This document shows positions 31,547 through 42,888 of a stretch of 64,000 bases of DNA, one piece after another. A model generated the notes under the pieces. It ran no database searches. It saw only the letters and a list, made by a program, of their open reading frames with translations, and was not told where the DNA came from. The translations under genes were made by a program, and so were the position numbers. The DNA is taken from contig NC_090616.1 in the NCBI RefSeq assembly GCF_004359215.1, forward strand, positions 354,826-418,825, read 5' to 3'. Positions within the stretch are counted from its first letter, which is position 1. Every line of letters starts with the position of its first letter. The DNA is from Bremia lactucae. Lineage: Eukaryota; Oomycota; Peronosporomycetes; Peronosporales; Peronosporaceae.

Positions 31547-33040
31547 ATGTCTATTGATGAGTGCGGCCGAGCCTTAAAGGCTGGCGACTTATCTAAGATG
31601 GTGGTCATTCAACAAACAATTGAGTTTGATTCATCGTTACTTATAGACGAAGCTGTCCTAAATGACACAGAAGCTGCACTTAGTGCGCGTGGGTCATCGA
31701 TCCTTAAAGATCCTACGGATCCCTTTTATTCCTTGATTAAGGAATTCCAAGATGTGGTGTGTAATAATCCACCATCTGTTTTACCTCCGGTTAGAGGTGT
31801 TCGTCATGAAATCAACTTGGTTCCGGGAACCAAATACTTTGTCACAAGACAATGGGGAGCAGTGTGACGTCATTGACGATTTATTTCGTGCTAAGCTCGA
31901 GGCTGGAAGGTACCGGAGAGCAAATCTTCTCATTCGGCATTTTGTGTCAGAAAGTCAAATGGTAATAGGCGCATTGTACATGCTTATAATAAGCTTAATG
32001 CTGCCACTATACCAGCACAAACCCCCATTCCTAAAAAGGATGTTCTACAGATTAATATGGTGGGTTGTACAATGTACAGTGCACTGGACTTAGTCGATGG
32101 TTACTACCAACTGCTAGTGCGAGCTAGCGATATCCCGCTTACAGCGATTAGCACCCGAAGCGGTATGTTATGGGAGTAGTTGGTTATGCCACAAGGGCTT
32201 TCCAACGCCCCGGCAACATTTAATCGTCTAGTGACGCAACTGTTCCGCCCTCATCGAGGTTATGCACTGACTAATTTCGATGACATTCTTGTCCATAGTC
32301 GTGCGGAGCAGGGTCGGTCGGATATGGAAAACCATTTATACCATTTACGGGCAGTGCTCGAGTGTATGCGCACAAATAAATTGTATGCTAATGCATCTAT
32401 ATGCATTTTGGTGCAGACAAAATTCCTTTTTTTTAGGATACTCATCGAAAACGGAGGTCTTGAAGCGGATCCTGCTAAGGTAAAAGCCATAGTAGATTGT
32501 CCGGCTCCTAAAAATCAGTAGGATTCGCGTAAGTGGTTGGGTCTCGCCAATTGCTTACACAAATATAGCAATAACTTATGCTGATAATGGCTACACCATT
32601 ATCTAATCATCTTGAAAAGGATACGGAATGGTGCTAGACTAGCACCGAATATAATGCTTTTCGAGCAGTTAAGGATAGTCTTATCCATGCCCCAATTCAG
32701 GCACTGCCAAACTCAAATTGGCCTTTCGTGGCGTCTGTGTCGAACGGATTTTGCCATTGGCAGTGCTCTATTACAAAGAGATAGTGATGGGCATGAATTC
32801 GTTCGAGTCTAGACAGCTTAACGCTGCAGAAAAAAATTACCCAGCTCATGACAAAGAGTTACTTGCTATGAGGTATGCTCTCGTCAAATTCAGAGTTCAT
32901 CTGCTCGGCTCTAAGCCGTTTGTGATATTTACAGATCACGCGTCGTTACGCACGGCGACTAAGTCGCCCCATCTCTCACAGAGAATGATCCGATGCCTAT
33001 CCTTTTTCGCGGAATACAACTTCGATGTGAAGTAGAAGCC
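31547..33040 (+). pseudogene. Gypsy reverse transcriptase and RNase H, broken
   Basis: Open from 31547 to 31867 (linker and the start of reverse transcriptase, LVPGTKYFVTRQWG), then frame changes. The core reads MPQGLSNAPATFNRLVTQLF and NFDDILVHSRAEQG at about 32185-32320, with FDD as the catalytic pair. RNase H shows ESRQLNAAEKNYPAHDKELL, MRYALVKFRVHLLG, IFTDHASLRTATKSPHLSQR and LSFFAEYNFDVK to a stop at 33033. Several shifts and stops. Confidence 0.82.
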
Positions 33041-33900
33041 CGGCAAGCAGAATGCTTTGGCCGATGCGTTATCACGTAGGCCGGATTATGAGCTCTCTCA
33101 TTTAACGACTATCATGTCGCCTATTCCTGTATTAATTCGTTCGGCTTACGCCAACGATGAACAGTGTGTAGCTCTGTTACGAGCTTTAGAGAACTGTGAT
33201 TAAGGTATTGAATTGCCGACACGTTTGCGTGCATTATTACATCGATTTCTATCGAAAACGACCTTTGCTTTATTGCACAGACACCGCGGACCCCCGCGTG
33301 TCGTTCCTCATGATGAGGTTTTGAAGTACCGAATTCTCTATGAGGCACACGATACTGTCCTTGGTGGTCATCTCAGTAGAGAAAAGGCCTTCGGCTCTAT
33401 AAGCCAGAGTTAGTGGTGGCCCAAACTTTATAAATGGGTCAGCACATATGTTCGCACATGCGAAACTTGCCAACGGGTAAAATCCTCAGCGCATGCTGCT
33501 GCGCCACTGGCAAGGCTGCCCGTACCTATAAGGTGTTAAGATTCGATTAGTATGGATGTTGTTTTCGGTTTACCGAAAGATTCAGCCGGTAACTCCGGTA
33601 TAGTGGTCTTTGTTGACCGATTGAGCAAAATGGCTCACTTAGCGGCCGTGCCGGATTTCATTGATGGTGAGGGTACAGCTAAGCTGTATATCGATCGTGT
33701 GTTTCGACAACATGGTTTGCCAGTGGCAATTGTCTCTGATCGGGATTCCCGAGTGCTTGGCACCAGATTGGATTTGTCCACTGCGGACCATCCGCAAACC
33801 GATGGGAAAACTGAACGTGTCAATCGCGTCATTGAAGACGTTTTACGCAGTGTGTGTGCTCAGACCAAAGCGCTGGAGCTCAATGCCTAGAGTTTGCGTA
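33041..33900 (+). pseudogene. Gypsy integrase, broken, with in-frame core deletion
   Basis: Zinc-binding part: YRILYEAHDTVLGGHLSREK and, after a stop, WWPKLYKWVSTYVRTCETCQ. The core is open from 33552 to 33890: MDVVFGLPKDSAGNSGIVVF, then VDRLSKMAHLAAVPDF, VSDRDSR, then DHPQTDGKTERVNRVIEDVL with the catalytic Glu. Between SDRDSR and LGTRLD about eleven residues normally present in Gypsy integrases (the FTGxFW block) are missing without a shift. Confidence 0.8.
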
Positions 33901-34115
33901 AAATAACGCTGTACATGCTTCTTCAGGCTATAATCCGGTCTATGTCAACGGTCTTACCTACCCACGCGTTCCATATACAATACCACTGCGTGGTTTAGGG
34001 CTTGGTAGGGAATTTAGCTGATAGGCTTGCTGATATCAGCCCTGCTACCGTTCGGAAACAAGTAAGCGAGTTTCTCGCGACGCGATTTAGTGTCTTATAA
34101 TATGTAAGGGATACG

Positions 34116-34300
34116 ATGGCTGATAGCCAAGACAAACAAAAAGAACAAGCAGATGCCAAAGGAAGAAGCTGTATTAATTCTCATTTGGTCGGTCCATACC
34201 AGTATCTGGTGAAGTGGCTAGGGTACCCCTCTTCTGAAAACTCTTGGGACTTCGAGGTACTTCTTCGGCAAGATTGCCCGTACGCCGTTGACGTTTTTTA
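34116..34300 (+). pseudogene. Integrase C-terminal chromodomain
   Basis: Reads GPYQYLVKWLGYPSSENSWD, the chromodomain signature of chromoviral Ty3/Gypsy integrases; such domains are known to guide insertion to marked chromatin. The same block, YKYLMKWLEYPSSENSWEFG, occurs at 63.38-63.44 kb. The upstream link to the integrase core is broken. Confidence 0.75.
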
Positions 34301-35094
34301 GTGCCAATCTTAGGGTCAACTCGCGTCAAACAACGCTTCCCACCACTAAACGTGGGATTAAGTGGATCTATAGCATCAGTGCGGCTTCGATCCATGGTTG
34401 TACGGTCAACCGAAACACTGAAATATCGGCTAGGCCTTTCTTCGTTTTGTGGCATAAATGCCGAACGTAACAGGCCTTTAGCCTTAAGCTTAGCGAAATC
34501 GAAGCGAAACTTCCGTTATAAACGAAAATCACCTCTATCCGCAGACTCTCTGATATTCCATATATTACGAAGTCGGCGGGCCCGGTGGACCCAGTTCTTA
34601 AACCAGACTTCGCTTTCACTCCTTGTTTCGTTTGTAAACAAAACGATCGGAATTCTCCTTCCTGGAGGTCACCGAAGCCCTACGGGCTTGATCACGTAAG
34701 CGTGTCAGATACTGGCTTCGCGTCATTACCTTTGGCGTAAGGTATTGCTCATGAAGAGCGTCGCGGGCAGCTATCTCCTCCGGCGTCCTCGCCGGGTCAC
34801 CAGAGATCCAGGTGCCCGAGCTGTGACCCGCTATCTCTTGAAACGCTCGTCCGCACTAAGCGGAGTAAATCTATATTCACTACGAGCTTTAGCTTTCGCT
34901 ATCTCGGCAGCCCGACGACGAGCTCTTTCCTCTATGAGGATTATCCGCTTTTGCTCTTCATCGAGCGGATTCGTAATGATGTTGGACTCAGGGTCCTGTG
35001 TCCTTCCTAAGGCTTGCGCATTGATCTGTAAGAGATAGAAGCCTAGTTGCCACTTGGTTCTACGAACCCCTGAAACCCTTGAATTAGGATTCAT
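34174..35094 (-). pseudogene. Antisense ORF region next to 3' LTR, broken
   Basis: Minus-strand readings in order: 35094-34831 (ESNIITNPLDEEQKRIILIE, RARRRAAEIAKAKARSEYRF, TPLSADERFKR), 34619-34520 region, then 34455-34174 (RYFSVSVDRTTMDRSRTDAI, DPLNPTFSGGKRCLTRVDPK). Related protein is readable at 63.5-63.9 kb, so the reading is conserved between two copies. It opposes gag-pol and starts inside or beside the 3' LTR, the same topology as the ORF at 19454. Family unknown; shifts and stops are present. Confidence 0.45.
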
Positions 35095-35213
35095 TAAGCT
35101 TTAATAGCTTGTAGGACTCCCTGAGTTGTTGAACCATTAGTCCAATAGAGCCAAGTGACTCTCTGAGTCTGAAAGTCTTCCTCTAACTTTAGGAGCGAGG
35201 TAGCTCCGCTACA
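34995..35213 (+). repeat. Truncated 3' LTR of chromodomain Gypsy
   Basis: Matches the last 240 bases of the 5' LTR (CCTTCCTAAGGCTTGCGCAT, CTTGAATTAGGATTCATTAA, TAGGAGCGAGGTAGCTCCGC, ending CTACA). The first half of the LTR is missing. Confidence 0.8.
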
Positions 35214-36200
35214 TACTTTCGCTCGCGTTCCAAAGAATGCTCTTTATTAATACACAGACTTACAACATTTAGAATACAACTTAGAGCAGCATGGATTGTT
35301 ACCAAGAACTTACTAACACTACCTATGCTAATCTAAAATTGCGCCTGCAGCTATAAGTTTTACTTTTTGCTGATGTGACTGTTCTGCACCCTAGGCGAGT
35401 TAAGAACAAGAAAGTGGGTGCCATCGAAGCTGTTGCCTTGCAAGATTGTGCCCATCAAAAGCGGCAGAAAGCTCAGCATTAAATCAACGCAAGCGTGTTC
35501 AGCCCGACGTGGGACAGGCTATCTGATTAAATTTGCAATTTGACGTGCTGAACAAGAAGCTCACGGAGCAGTTAAAGTTGGTATCTACGATCGCAATCGC
35601 GAACCCTTTACCGACCCAGCCGTTCATCCGCAAGGATGCGTGCTGACAGTAGAGCAACGCAATGAAGTGATCCGAGTTGCAGTTGATCGACAGAAATCTG
35701 TCCGAATAGTGGTCGCAATCCGCCGTCGTGGGGTTACAATAACCCCCAAGATTTGTTTAATGTCAAGCAAGTAGAGCGTCTACGTATCTTAGCTGGTCGT
35801 TCCCCGCTTGTTGCTCAACTTGATAGCCTTTATGATCACCCTGATGCACCTTATCTTGCTAAATTTTATGCTCAACAAGAATTGACGAATCTACTGATAA
35901 TTTCCCTTCCGCAAAAGAAATTTGCTGCCGATTTAGTGCCGAGAAGGTTTGATTGATCGACTTAACGTACAAGACACAAAAAAGGATTTGACGTAGCCGT
36001 CGTAAGAAATATAGTAGACAGGTCATTCATCATGACCAAATCACGATCAGTGACAAATATATATTTGGTCACAACAAAAAGGCAGCAAACACCTGTTGTA
36101 TATGACGTAACACTCAAAAGTAATCTTCTGCATGTTCTACAGCCATGCAACAGAAGGCGAAAGAAATGTTTGTTGCGTGGCCATGGCTAGAAGTGGCACA
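35214..36200. other. Unassigned, possibly decayed retroelement
   Basis: Short plus-strand readings such as VALQDCAHQKRQKAQH (about 35430) and VERLRILAGRSPLVAQLDSL with YLAKFYAQQELTNLL (35753-35956) have normal protein composition but stops in between. I cannot name a family. The stretch lies between the end of one Gypsy and the cut end of another gag. Confidence 0.4.
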
Positions 36201-36219
36201 TCAGCAAAATATCTTTGCC

Positions 36220-37264
36220 CGGCAGCGAAAGACCTTTGCAACTTCTGCAGCCTCTTGGTACTGGGAGTGGGGGCCTACACTCATCAGCGTAGTGTCCTAA
36301 CTTTTGACAGCGATTGCAGAAATGCAATCGCTTATTGCTCAAAAAGTGAGATCTCTCGCTTTCGACATAAGAAAGGTCCATAAGTTCTAAACCTCCAAGC
36401 TCGTGTCGTCTTGGAGGACAATACGATGACGAACAAGCTTGAGCCTGTCTCAAGCTAAAGTCCTCCTGTTCCGCAACGGATATTGTTTCTTCAAGCGTAT
36501 CCAGTTCCAAGCGAAATAGGTGGGTCTTTACGGGACCATCCGTAAGACCTTGCATGAACACCGTAATCAATGTGTGTTCAGGAACTGGGTTGTTCGTGAT
36601 ACAACTCGCTAAGAGTCGTATGTACTGGGCATAAGCGTGAGCATCACGCTTGCCTTGCTTGAGTTTCAGAAGCTATGATCTAACTCTAAACTCAGCCCTA
36701 AGTGGTTCAAACGTCTGTTTGAGCCGGGCTTTAAAAGCCTCTAGCGACCCAAAGACATATGGGTCGCGCAAATTAAGGCCCAATGCCCAAGTTTTGGCAC
36801 GACCTGCCAAATTTGACTGAGCAAATGCGACTTGCATTTGCTCGTCGGCGATGTGTCGGGCCCTTATGGCATCGTTCAACTTGACAAACCATCTTAAGAG
36901 GGAGTCTTCTTCATACTCCCTATACTTAGAGATGTCGATCTTTTAAGTTGCGGGACGACGTGTGTGCGTCATCCCAGGTACAGGGGTGTCTGTACATGTT
37001 GTAACCTCAACAGTTCTGCCTGTTGAGAGCCTTGCAGATTAAGCAAGGCTACCTTCTCCTTCGCCTCGTCAAGTTCTTGTTGTATGAACTTGGCGATGGC
37101 TGAATGCAGGGCATCTGTGTCCAAATCAACAGCATGGCCAGGATGGCATTATTCCCTACGGTCGAACTCATTCGTTCGACCGTAATATTTTCTATGTCAT
37201 TTAGAAAGGAGCAGCTATCACGCGAAACGTGATACATATTTTCATTATCACATGACATGTCCAT
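36220..37264 (-). pseudogene. Gypsy gag, second tandem copy, 3'-truncated
   Basis: Minus strand. N terminus MDMSCDNENMYHVSRDSCSF at 37264-37205, broken at about 37050. Capsid: MQVAFAQSNLAGRAKTWALG, LRDPYVFGSLEAFKARLKQT, FEPLRAEFRVRS (36879-36673). From 36570: ITVFMQGLTDGPVKTHLFRL, ISVAEQEDFSLRQAQACSSS, and the knuckle CNRCQKLGHYADEC at about 36310-36265. Homology ends at about 36240, before protease. Confidence 0.8.
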
Positions 37265-37314
37265 GTTAGATGATAGAACTGTGGTAATTGGATGGACTAC
37301 AAACTGCTACAACG

Positions 37315-37676
37315 TGTAACGGGGTACTGTCGACTTGTACTGCTTTGTACAATTCCACTTAGCACTGCTTTATTGCAAGTGGTGCCACACGTCACTTCAC
37401 GTACACTAGAACGTGCAGAGGAAGACTCTCTTTAAAACACTTGTTTTAAAGGGGGTTAAAAGTAAGCTGTTATTCATATAATTAAGTATTTCTGTTTTTA
37501 TCTATTTAATTCTAAAATTTATTATATACTAATACAAAACATGTAATAAAGTCTTATATGTCTCTCTCTTTGCGCACATCCAGTGCTGACTGGACCGCGG
37601 AGCAAGTAGATATAATGGCCTGTATCTACTAATGAATAAGCTTTTAGAATATTACTATGTAAATAATATTCTCCAA
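37315..37676 (-). repeat. Gypsy LTR lacking its U3 end
   Basis: Minus-oriented; begins (plus view) TGTAACGGGGTACTG and matches the LTR at 42449-42888 but stops at about 37676, losing about 80 bases of U3 including the terminal TG. The cut joins directly to integrase sequence at 37677. It serves as 5' LTR position for the gag at 36.2-37.3 kb and as 3' LTR position for the pol to its right. Confidence 0.82.
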
Positions 37677-39650
37677 GTAGTATTCGTGAGATAGGTTTTC
37701 TCACGTCCACGATGCCCACCTGTTGGTGCATCGTGACACTCATACATGATGCGCAAGCGCAAATCATTGTAAGTTGGGACGACGGCACGTGGAGTGTCGC
37801 CGGCATCGCCTATGTAATACAATAAGCCGTTGTGTGTTGTGTATCGATCGGATGGCGATCTATGTAAAGCCGGTAAATCTTTAAGAGATTTATCGGATGG
37901 ATTCATTAAATAATCCATCAAACATAGAAGGTCCTTATCTTCTGTGTAGGCTTTCTTTATGTCATCAAACAAGGTTGATGACGGAACACTTGAAATGAGT
38001 GTTGCAACAGCGGGAATAATTTCACTGTTGGAGTGCACTGCTGACTCGAATTCGGGTCGGCGTGATAATGCATCAGCGACGACATTAAGTCGTCCTGGTT
38101 TATAGTCCACGGAGAAATTATACTCCGCGAAGAAGGATAGCAACCTCGCCATTCTTTGCGAGAGGTGTAGGCTGTTTACGGCCGTGCGTAATGACGCATG
38201 GTCCGTACATACGATGAACGGTCTATCTCCGAGGAGGTAGACCCTAAATTTAGCCAGTGCGTATTTCATGGCATGGAGTTCCTTGTCATCCACTGGGATA
38301 TTGCGTTTAGCTGGTTGCAGCTGACGCAATGATTACAGACGACGCACTCCGCGCCGTCTGTATTGTAATGCATAAACGCACAGCCGATTGCGACGTCGTT
38401 GGCGTCATAGACCACATGGAATGGTCTGTCTCGATCTGCAATCGCCAAGACGGGCGATTGCATCAAGCTTCGCTTGATACCTTCAAAGAAACTCTGACAA
38501 ACAGCATTATATAGCCATTCTCGTCTTTTTTTCAAGAAACGAGAGAGATGAACTGTCATCTCGGCATGATTGCGGGAGTACTTGTGCATGTGCGCTGCTA
38601 AACCAAGGAACTTTCTAAGTCCCTTGACATCGACTGGAACTGGCCAGTCGGTAATTGGCTTGTTATTTTCGGGATCAGGGCGCACGTCGTGATTACCGAC
38701 GATGCACCCAAGAAGTGGTATTTCGCTTGCTGCGAATACACACCTCTTGAGATTTGCGTACAACTTATGCTTTTGCAGAAGTGTAAGAACCTGACGAACG
38801 CGAGTTTTATGAACTTCCACGTCCGTCTTTCCATCCATTGCCCGGCTATGGGCGAATACATCGTCAAAAAATCGGTGCAAATTCTCGCACCGGTCTCAAC
38901 AGATGCGCTACGCATCTGTTGAATGTTGCAGGGGCTTCACTAAGCCCCTGTGGCATTAGTAGCCAATCCCAGAGCATCCCACTGCGAGTGCTCACTGCTG
39001 TGTATGAAATGTCCAGTTCACGCATAAAAATCTTATGAAATGCATCCATCAGATCCATAGTCGAAAATATGGTGCTCTTAGACATACCGTCTATGATTAC
39101 GTCTTCTCTAGGTATCGGCGTTTGAGTCGGTACCGTTGCAGCATTGAATTTGTTGAATGCGTGCACTGTCCGCCACCCTCCTGTGGCCTTTCGCTAATTG
39201 AAGGTCGGAGAGCTATGTGGGGAGGCTGACTCCCTCATATGACCCGCTTTTGATCGATCGATAAAAAATTTATCGATCGCAAGTACTTGTTCACGAGGCA
39301 GTGGCCACTGCTTAATGACACAGTACTTCGAGCCCAGTTTGATCTCGATCTCACGTCGAGTGCCTTTATCGTTAGGCAACTAGCATGGAACCGCTTCAGT
39401 AAATACATCCCTGAATTCAATAAAATGCTTGTATAAGTAATTTGCCTTAAGTTTCTCCCAGAATTGAGAAGCAAATCTCTCAGTCCAAATCTTCACATCG
39501 AGGACACTTTCGTCAATCGATGAGCTGCTGAGAACACGTTCATTCTCTGTAAAAGATACCGCTGACCGAATATCGGTTACGTATTTGTCCTCTGTGACGA
39601 GTACGCAGGTCAGCTTGATTCTACCACTATGCAGATCTCTCAAGAACTGC
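37677..39650 (-). pseudogene. Gypsy reverse transcriptase-RNase H-integrase N terminus, minus strand
   Basis: From the right: linker and pre-RT (39643-39380), reverse transcriptase 39379-38598 with FSTMDLMDAFHKIF, MPQGLSEAPATFNRCVAHLL and the pair in FFDDVFAHSRAMDG, RNase H with FHVVYDANDVAIGCAFMHY, KELHAMKYALAKFRVYLLGD and DHASLRTAVNSLHLSQRM (38329-38000), then integrase HHCC region (GGHRGREKTYLT) cut at 37677 by the U3-less LTR. Frameshifts at about 38330 and 38890 and in the linker. Integrase core is absent. Confidence 0.85.
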
Positions 39651-41330
39651 TAAGATTCTAGGGTTGGTAATTGAGTTATCTCCGAAGTTAACTTCGGAGG
39701 CGCATACAGATCAAGAGTATAAGCGCCTACTCTTAAACCGTTATTAACGAAGACATTTAGTGTCTCGGTTTCTTCCTGTGATTATTCACAGGCTGCCGAG
39801 AAATTAATCCTTCGGGATCTTGAAGTCTAGTAACTTCAACTATTTGAGGAGATTTATCCTCAAGTACGTGGGGACCTTTTCCCTCAACATCTTACGAGTG
39901 TGATTGCGCTATCACAGTCGGGTCCACTGCTAGACGCACCGTCATCCTCGTTGGAGGGATGTCGCGCTCAATATATTTGAGCCTACTACCCTCTAGTGAC
40001 TGGCGACGAATAAAGTTATTCGACGCTCCGCAGTCCACTAGGGCTTTAAGTGACAAATCATTTGTCACTTTCAANNNNNNNNNNNNNNNNNNNNNNNNNN
40101 NNNNNNNNNNNNNNNNNNNNNNNNNNNNNNNNNNNNNNNNNNNNNNNNNNNNNNNNNNNNNNNNNNNNNNNNNNNNNNNNNNNNNNNNNNNNNNNNNNNN
40201 NNNNNNNNNNNNNNNNNNNNNNNNNNNNNNNNNNNNNNNNNNNNNNNNNNNNNNNNNNNNNNNNNNNNNNNNNNNNNNNNNNNNNNNNNNNNNNNNNNNN
40301 NNNNNNNNNNNNNNNNNNNNNNNNNNNNNNNNNNNNNNNNNNNNNNNNNNNNNNNNNNNNNNNNNNNNNNNNNNNNNNNNNNNNNNNNNNNNNNNNNNNN
40401 NNNNNNNNNNNNNNNNNNNNNNNNNNNNNNNNNNNNNNNNNNNNNNNNNNNNNNNNNNNNNNNNNNNNNNNNNNNNNNNNNNNNNNNNNNNNNNNNNNNN
40501 NNNNNNNNNNNNNNNNNNNNNNNNNNNNNNNNNNNNNNNNNNNNNNNNNNNNNNNNNNNNNNNNNNNNNNNNNNNNNNNNNNNNNNNNNNNNNNNNNNNN
40601 NNNNNNNNNNNNNNNNNNNNNNNNNNNNNNNNNNNNNNNNNNNNNNNNNNNNNNNNNNNNNNNNNNNNNNNNNNNNNNNNNNNNNNNNNNNNNNNNNNNN
40701 NNNNNNNNNNNNNNNNNNNNNNNNNNNNNNNNNNNNNNNNNNNNNNNNNNNNNNNNNNNNNNNNNNNNNNNNNNNNNNNNNNNNNNNNNNNNNNNNNNNN
40801 NNNNNNNNNNNNNNNNNNNNNNNNNNNNNNNNNNNNNNNNNNNNNNNNNNNNNNNNNNNNNNNNNNNNNNNNNNNNNNNNNNNNNNNNNNNNNNNNNNNN
40901 NNNNNNNNNNNNNNNNNNNNNNNNNNNNNNNNNNNNNNNNNNNNNNNNNNNNNNNNNNNNNNNNNNNNNNNNNNNNNNNNNNTCTTAACGTGTAGTGAAA
41001 TTTCACTACGCGTTTCATCACTGTTATCGATGCGCCTGTCGCTAGACGCACCGTCATCCTCGTTGGAGGGATGTCGCGCTCAATATATTTGAGCCTACTA
41101 CCCTCTAGTGACTGGCGACGAATAAAGTTATTCGACGCTCCGCAGTCCACTAGGGCTTTAAGTGACAAATCATTTGTCACTTTCAACTTCAAGGTGATGA
41201 GGAATACCTCATCACCAGATGCAGAGACACATATGATTTGTGTGTCTGGAGCAACTTTAGTCAAGAGATTTGCAAATTCTCTTGAAGTTGCTGGATCAGT
41301 TGGGCGTTGCACCCCCTACTGACCCCGACC
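39651..41330 (-). pseudogene. Gypsy protease region with N gap and doubled flanks
   Basis: Right of the gap (41312-41000): LLTKVAPDTQIICVSASGDE and LVDCGASNNFIRRQSLEGS, the intact retropepsin active site. The N run 40075-40982 follows. Left of the gap (40074-39930) the same active-site segment, about 145 bases, appears again and then joins, after a deletion, to the linker. The doubled flank suggests a bridging error or a second element copy in the gap. Confidence 0.75.
40075..40982. other. Assembly gap (908 N)
   Basis: Undetermined bases within the minus-strand Gypsy protease. About 145 bases of sequence are repeated on both sides (39930-40074 and 41041-41186). Confidence 0.95.
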
Positions 41331-42392
41331 GTTTTTTCGAGGTCCGCCTCGCTTTTGCGATTTCTCAACAACGTCGAGCCCGCGACCGTTGCCCTTTTTG
41401 GCATTCAGTCAATATTTACGTTCAGTACCTCTCGGTACTGGGCGTGGGGCACTACACTCATCAGCGTAGTGTCCTAACTTTTGACAGCGATTGCGTTTCT
41501 GCAATCGCTTGTTGGCCGAAAAGCGAGGTTTCTCGCTTTAGACATAAGAGAGGTCCATAGGTTCTGGACCTCCCAGTTCGTGTCGTCTTGGTGGACGATA
41601 TGATGACGAACTAGCTTGAGCCTGCCTCAAGCTGAAGTCCTCCAGTTCCAAGCGGAACAGGTGGGTTTTTACGGGACCATCCGTAAGACTCTATATGATC
41701 ACCGTAATCAACGTGTGTTCATGAACTGGGTTGTTCGTGATACAACTCGCTAAGAGTCGTATGTGCTGGGCATAAGCGTGAACATCACGCTTGCCTTGCT
41801 TGAGTTTCAGAAGCTATGATCTAACTCTAAACTCAGCCCTAAGTGGTTCAAGCGTCTGTTTGAGCCGGGCTTTAAAAGCCTCTAGCGACCCAAAGACATA
41901 TGGGTCGCGCAAATTAGGCCCAATGCCCAAGTTTTGGCACGACCTGCCAAATTTGACTGAGCAAATGCGATTTGCATTTCCTCGTCGGCGATGTGTCGGG
42001 CCCTTATGGCATCGTTCAACTTGACAAACCATCTTAAGAGGGAGTCTTCTTCAAACTCCCTATACTTAGAGATGCCAATCTTTAAGGTTTCCGGACGACG
42101 CATGTGCGTCATCCCAGGTACAGGAGTCTGTACTGTTGTAACCTCAACAGTTCTACCTGTTGAGAGCCTTGCTAATTAAGCAAGGCTACCTTATCCTTCA
42201 CCTCGTCAAGTTCTTGTTGTATGATTTTAGCGATGGCTGAATGGAGGGGATCTCTGTCCTGGACAGCATGGCCAATATGGCATCGTTCCCTACGGTCGAA
42301 CTCATTCGTTCGACCGCACTCCTTTCTATGCCACTTAGAAAGGAGTAGCTTTCACGCGAAACGTGATGCGTGTTTCCATTATCATCTAACAT
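41331..42392 (-). pseudogene. Gypsy gag, first copy, broken
   Basis: Minus strand. N terminus at 42392-42198 (MLDDNGNTHHVSRESYSFLS, ERSAVERMSSTVGNDAILAM), FVKLNDAIRARHIADEEMQI and SNLAGRAKTWALGL at 42040-41930, LEAFKARLKQTLEPLRAEFR to 41814, then LLASCITN-like and knuckle region at about 41500-41440. Stops and shifts interrupt it. Very similar to the gag at 36.2-37.3 kb, so the two derive from closely related copies. Confidence 0.8.
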
Positions 42393-42448
42393 GTCCCTGT
42401 TAGATGATGGAACTGTGGTCCTTGGACGGACTACAAAGTGCTACCAGG

Positions 42449-42888
42449 TTTAACGGGGTACTGCCGACTTGTACTGCTTCAGTACAAGTCCACTTCGCAC
42501 TGCCTCAGTGCGAGTGGTGCCTCACGTCACGTCACGTACACTAGTACGTGCAGAGAAAGTTCTTTCTTATTAACACTTGCTTTAAAGAGGGTTAATTAAA
42601 AACATTAATTAATATAATTAAGTTCTTCTAGTCTATCTACTTATACCTTATACTAATTAAATTATAAACTAATACAAAATATGTACTAAAAGTCTTATCT
42701 GTCTTTCTCTTTGCGCGCGTCCAGCGCTGACTGGACCGCAGAGAAAGTAGATATAATGGTCTATATCTACTAATGGATAAGATAAGCCTTTAGAATATTA
42801 CCATGTAAAGTAATACTCTCCAAATATCATGTTATATTATTTAACAGCCTTTAAGTGTTAATTTCATGTAACGATACACCCCGTTACA
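42449..42888 (-). repeat. 5' LTR of the minus-strand Gypsy
   Basis: About 440 bp, ending (plus view) CCCCGTTACA at 42888; the other end is mutated to TTTAACGGGG. On the minus strand it is followed by CC and the primer-binding site TGGTAGCACTTTGTAGTCCG. It carries both U5-side hairpins. Its U3 end touches a protein-kinase fragment at 42889. Confidence 0.85.

Larger units (their letters stand above)
28681..35213 (+). mobile_element. Chromodomain Ty3/Gypsy element, dead
   Basis: Order: 5' LTR, primer-binding site, gag, protease, tandem repeat, reverse transcriptase, RNase H, integrase, chromodomain, antisense ORF region, truncated 3' LTR. All coding parts carry stops or shifts. No 5-bp target duplication matches at the present ends (TTACA left, TACTT right), consistent with loss of sequence at the 3' end. 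A related 3' part lies at 63.2-64.0 kb. Confidence 0.85.
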
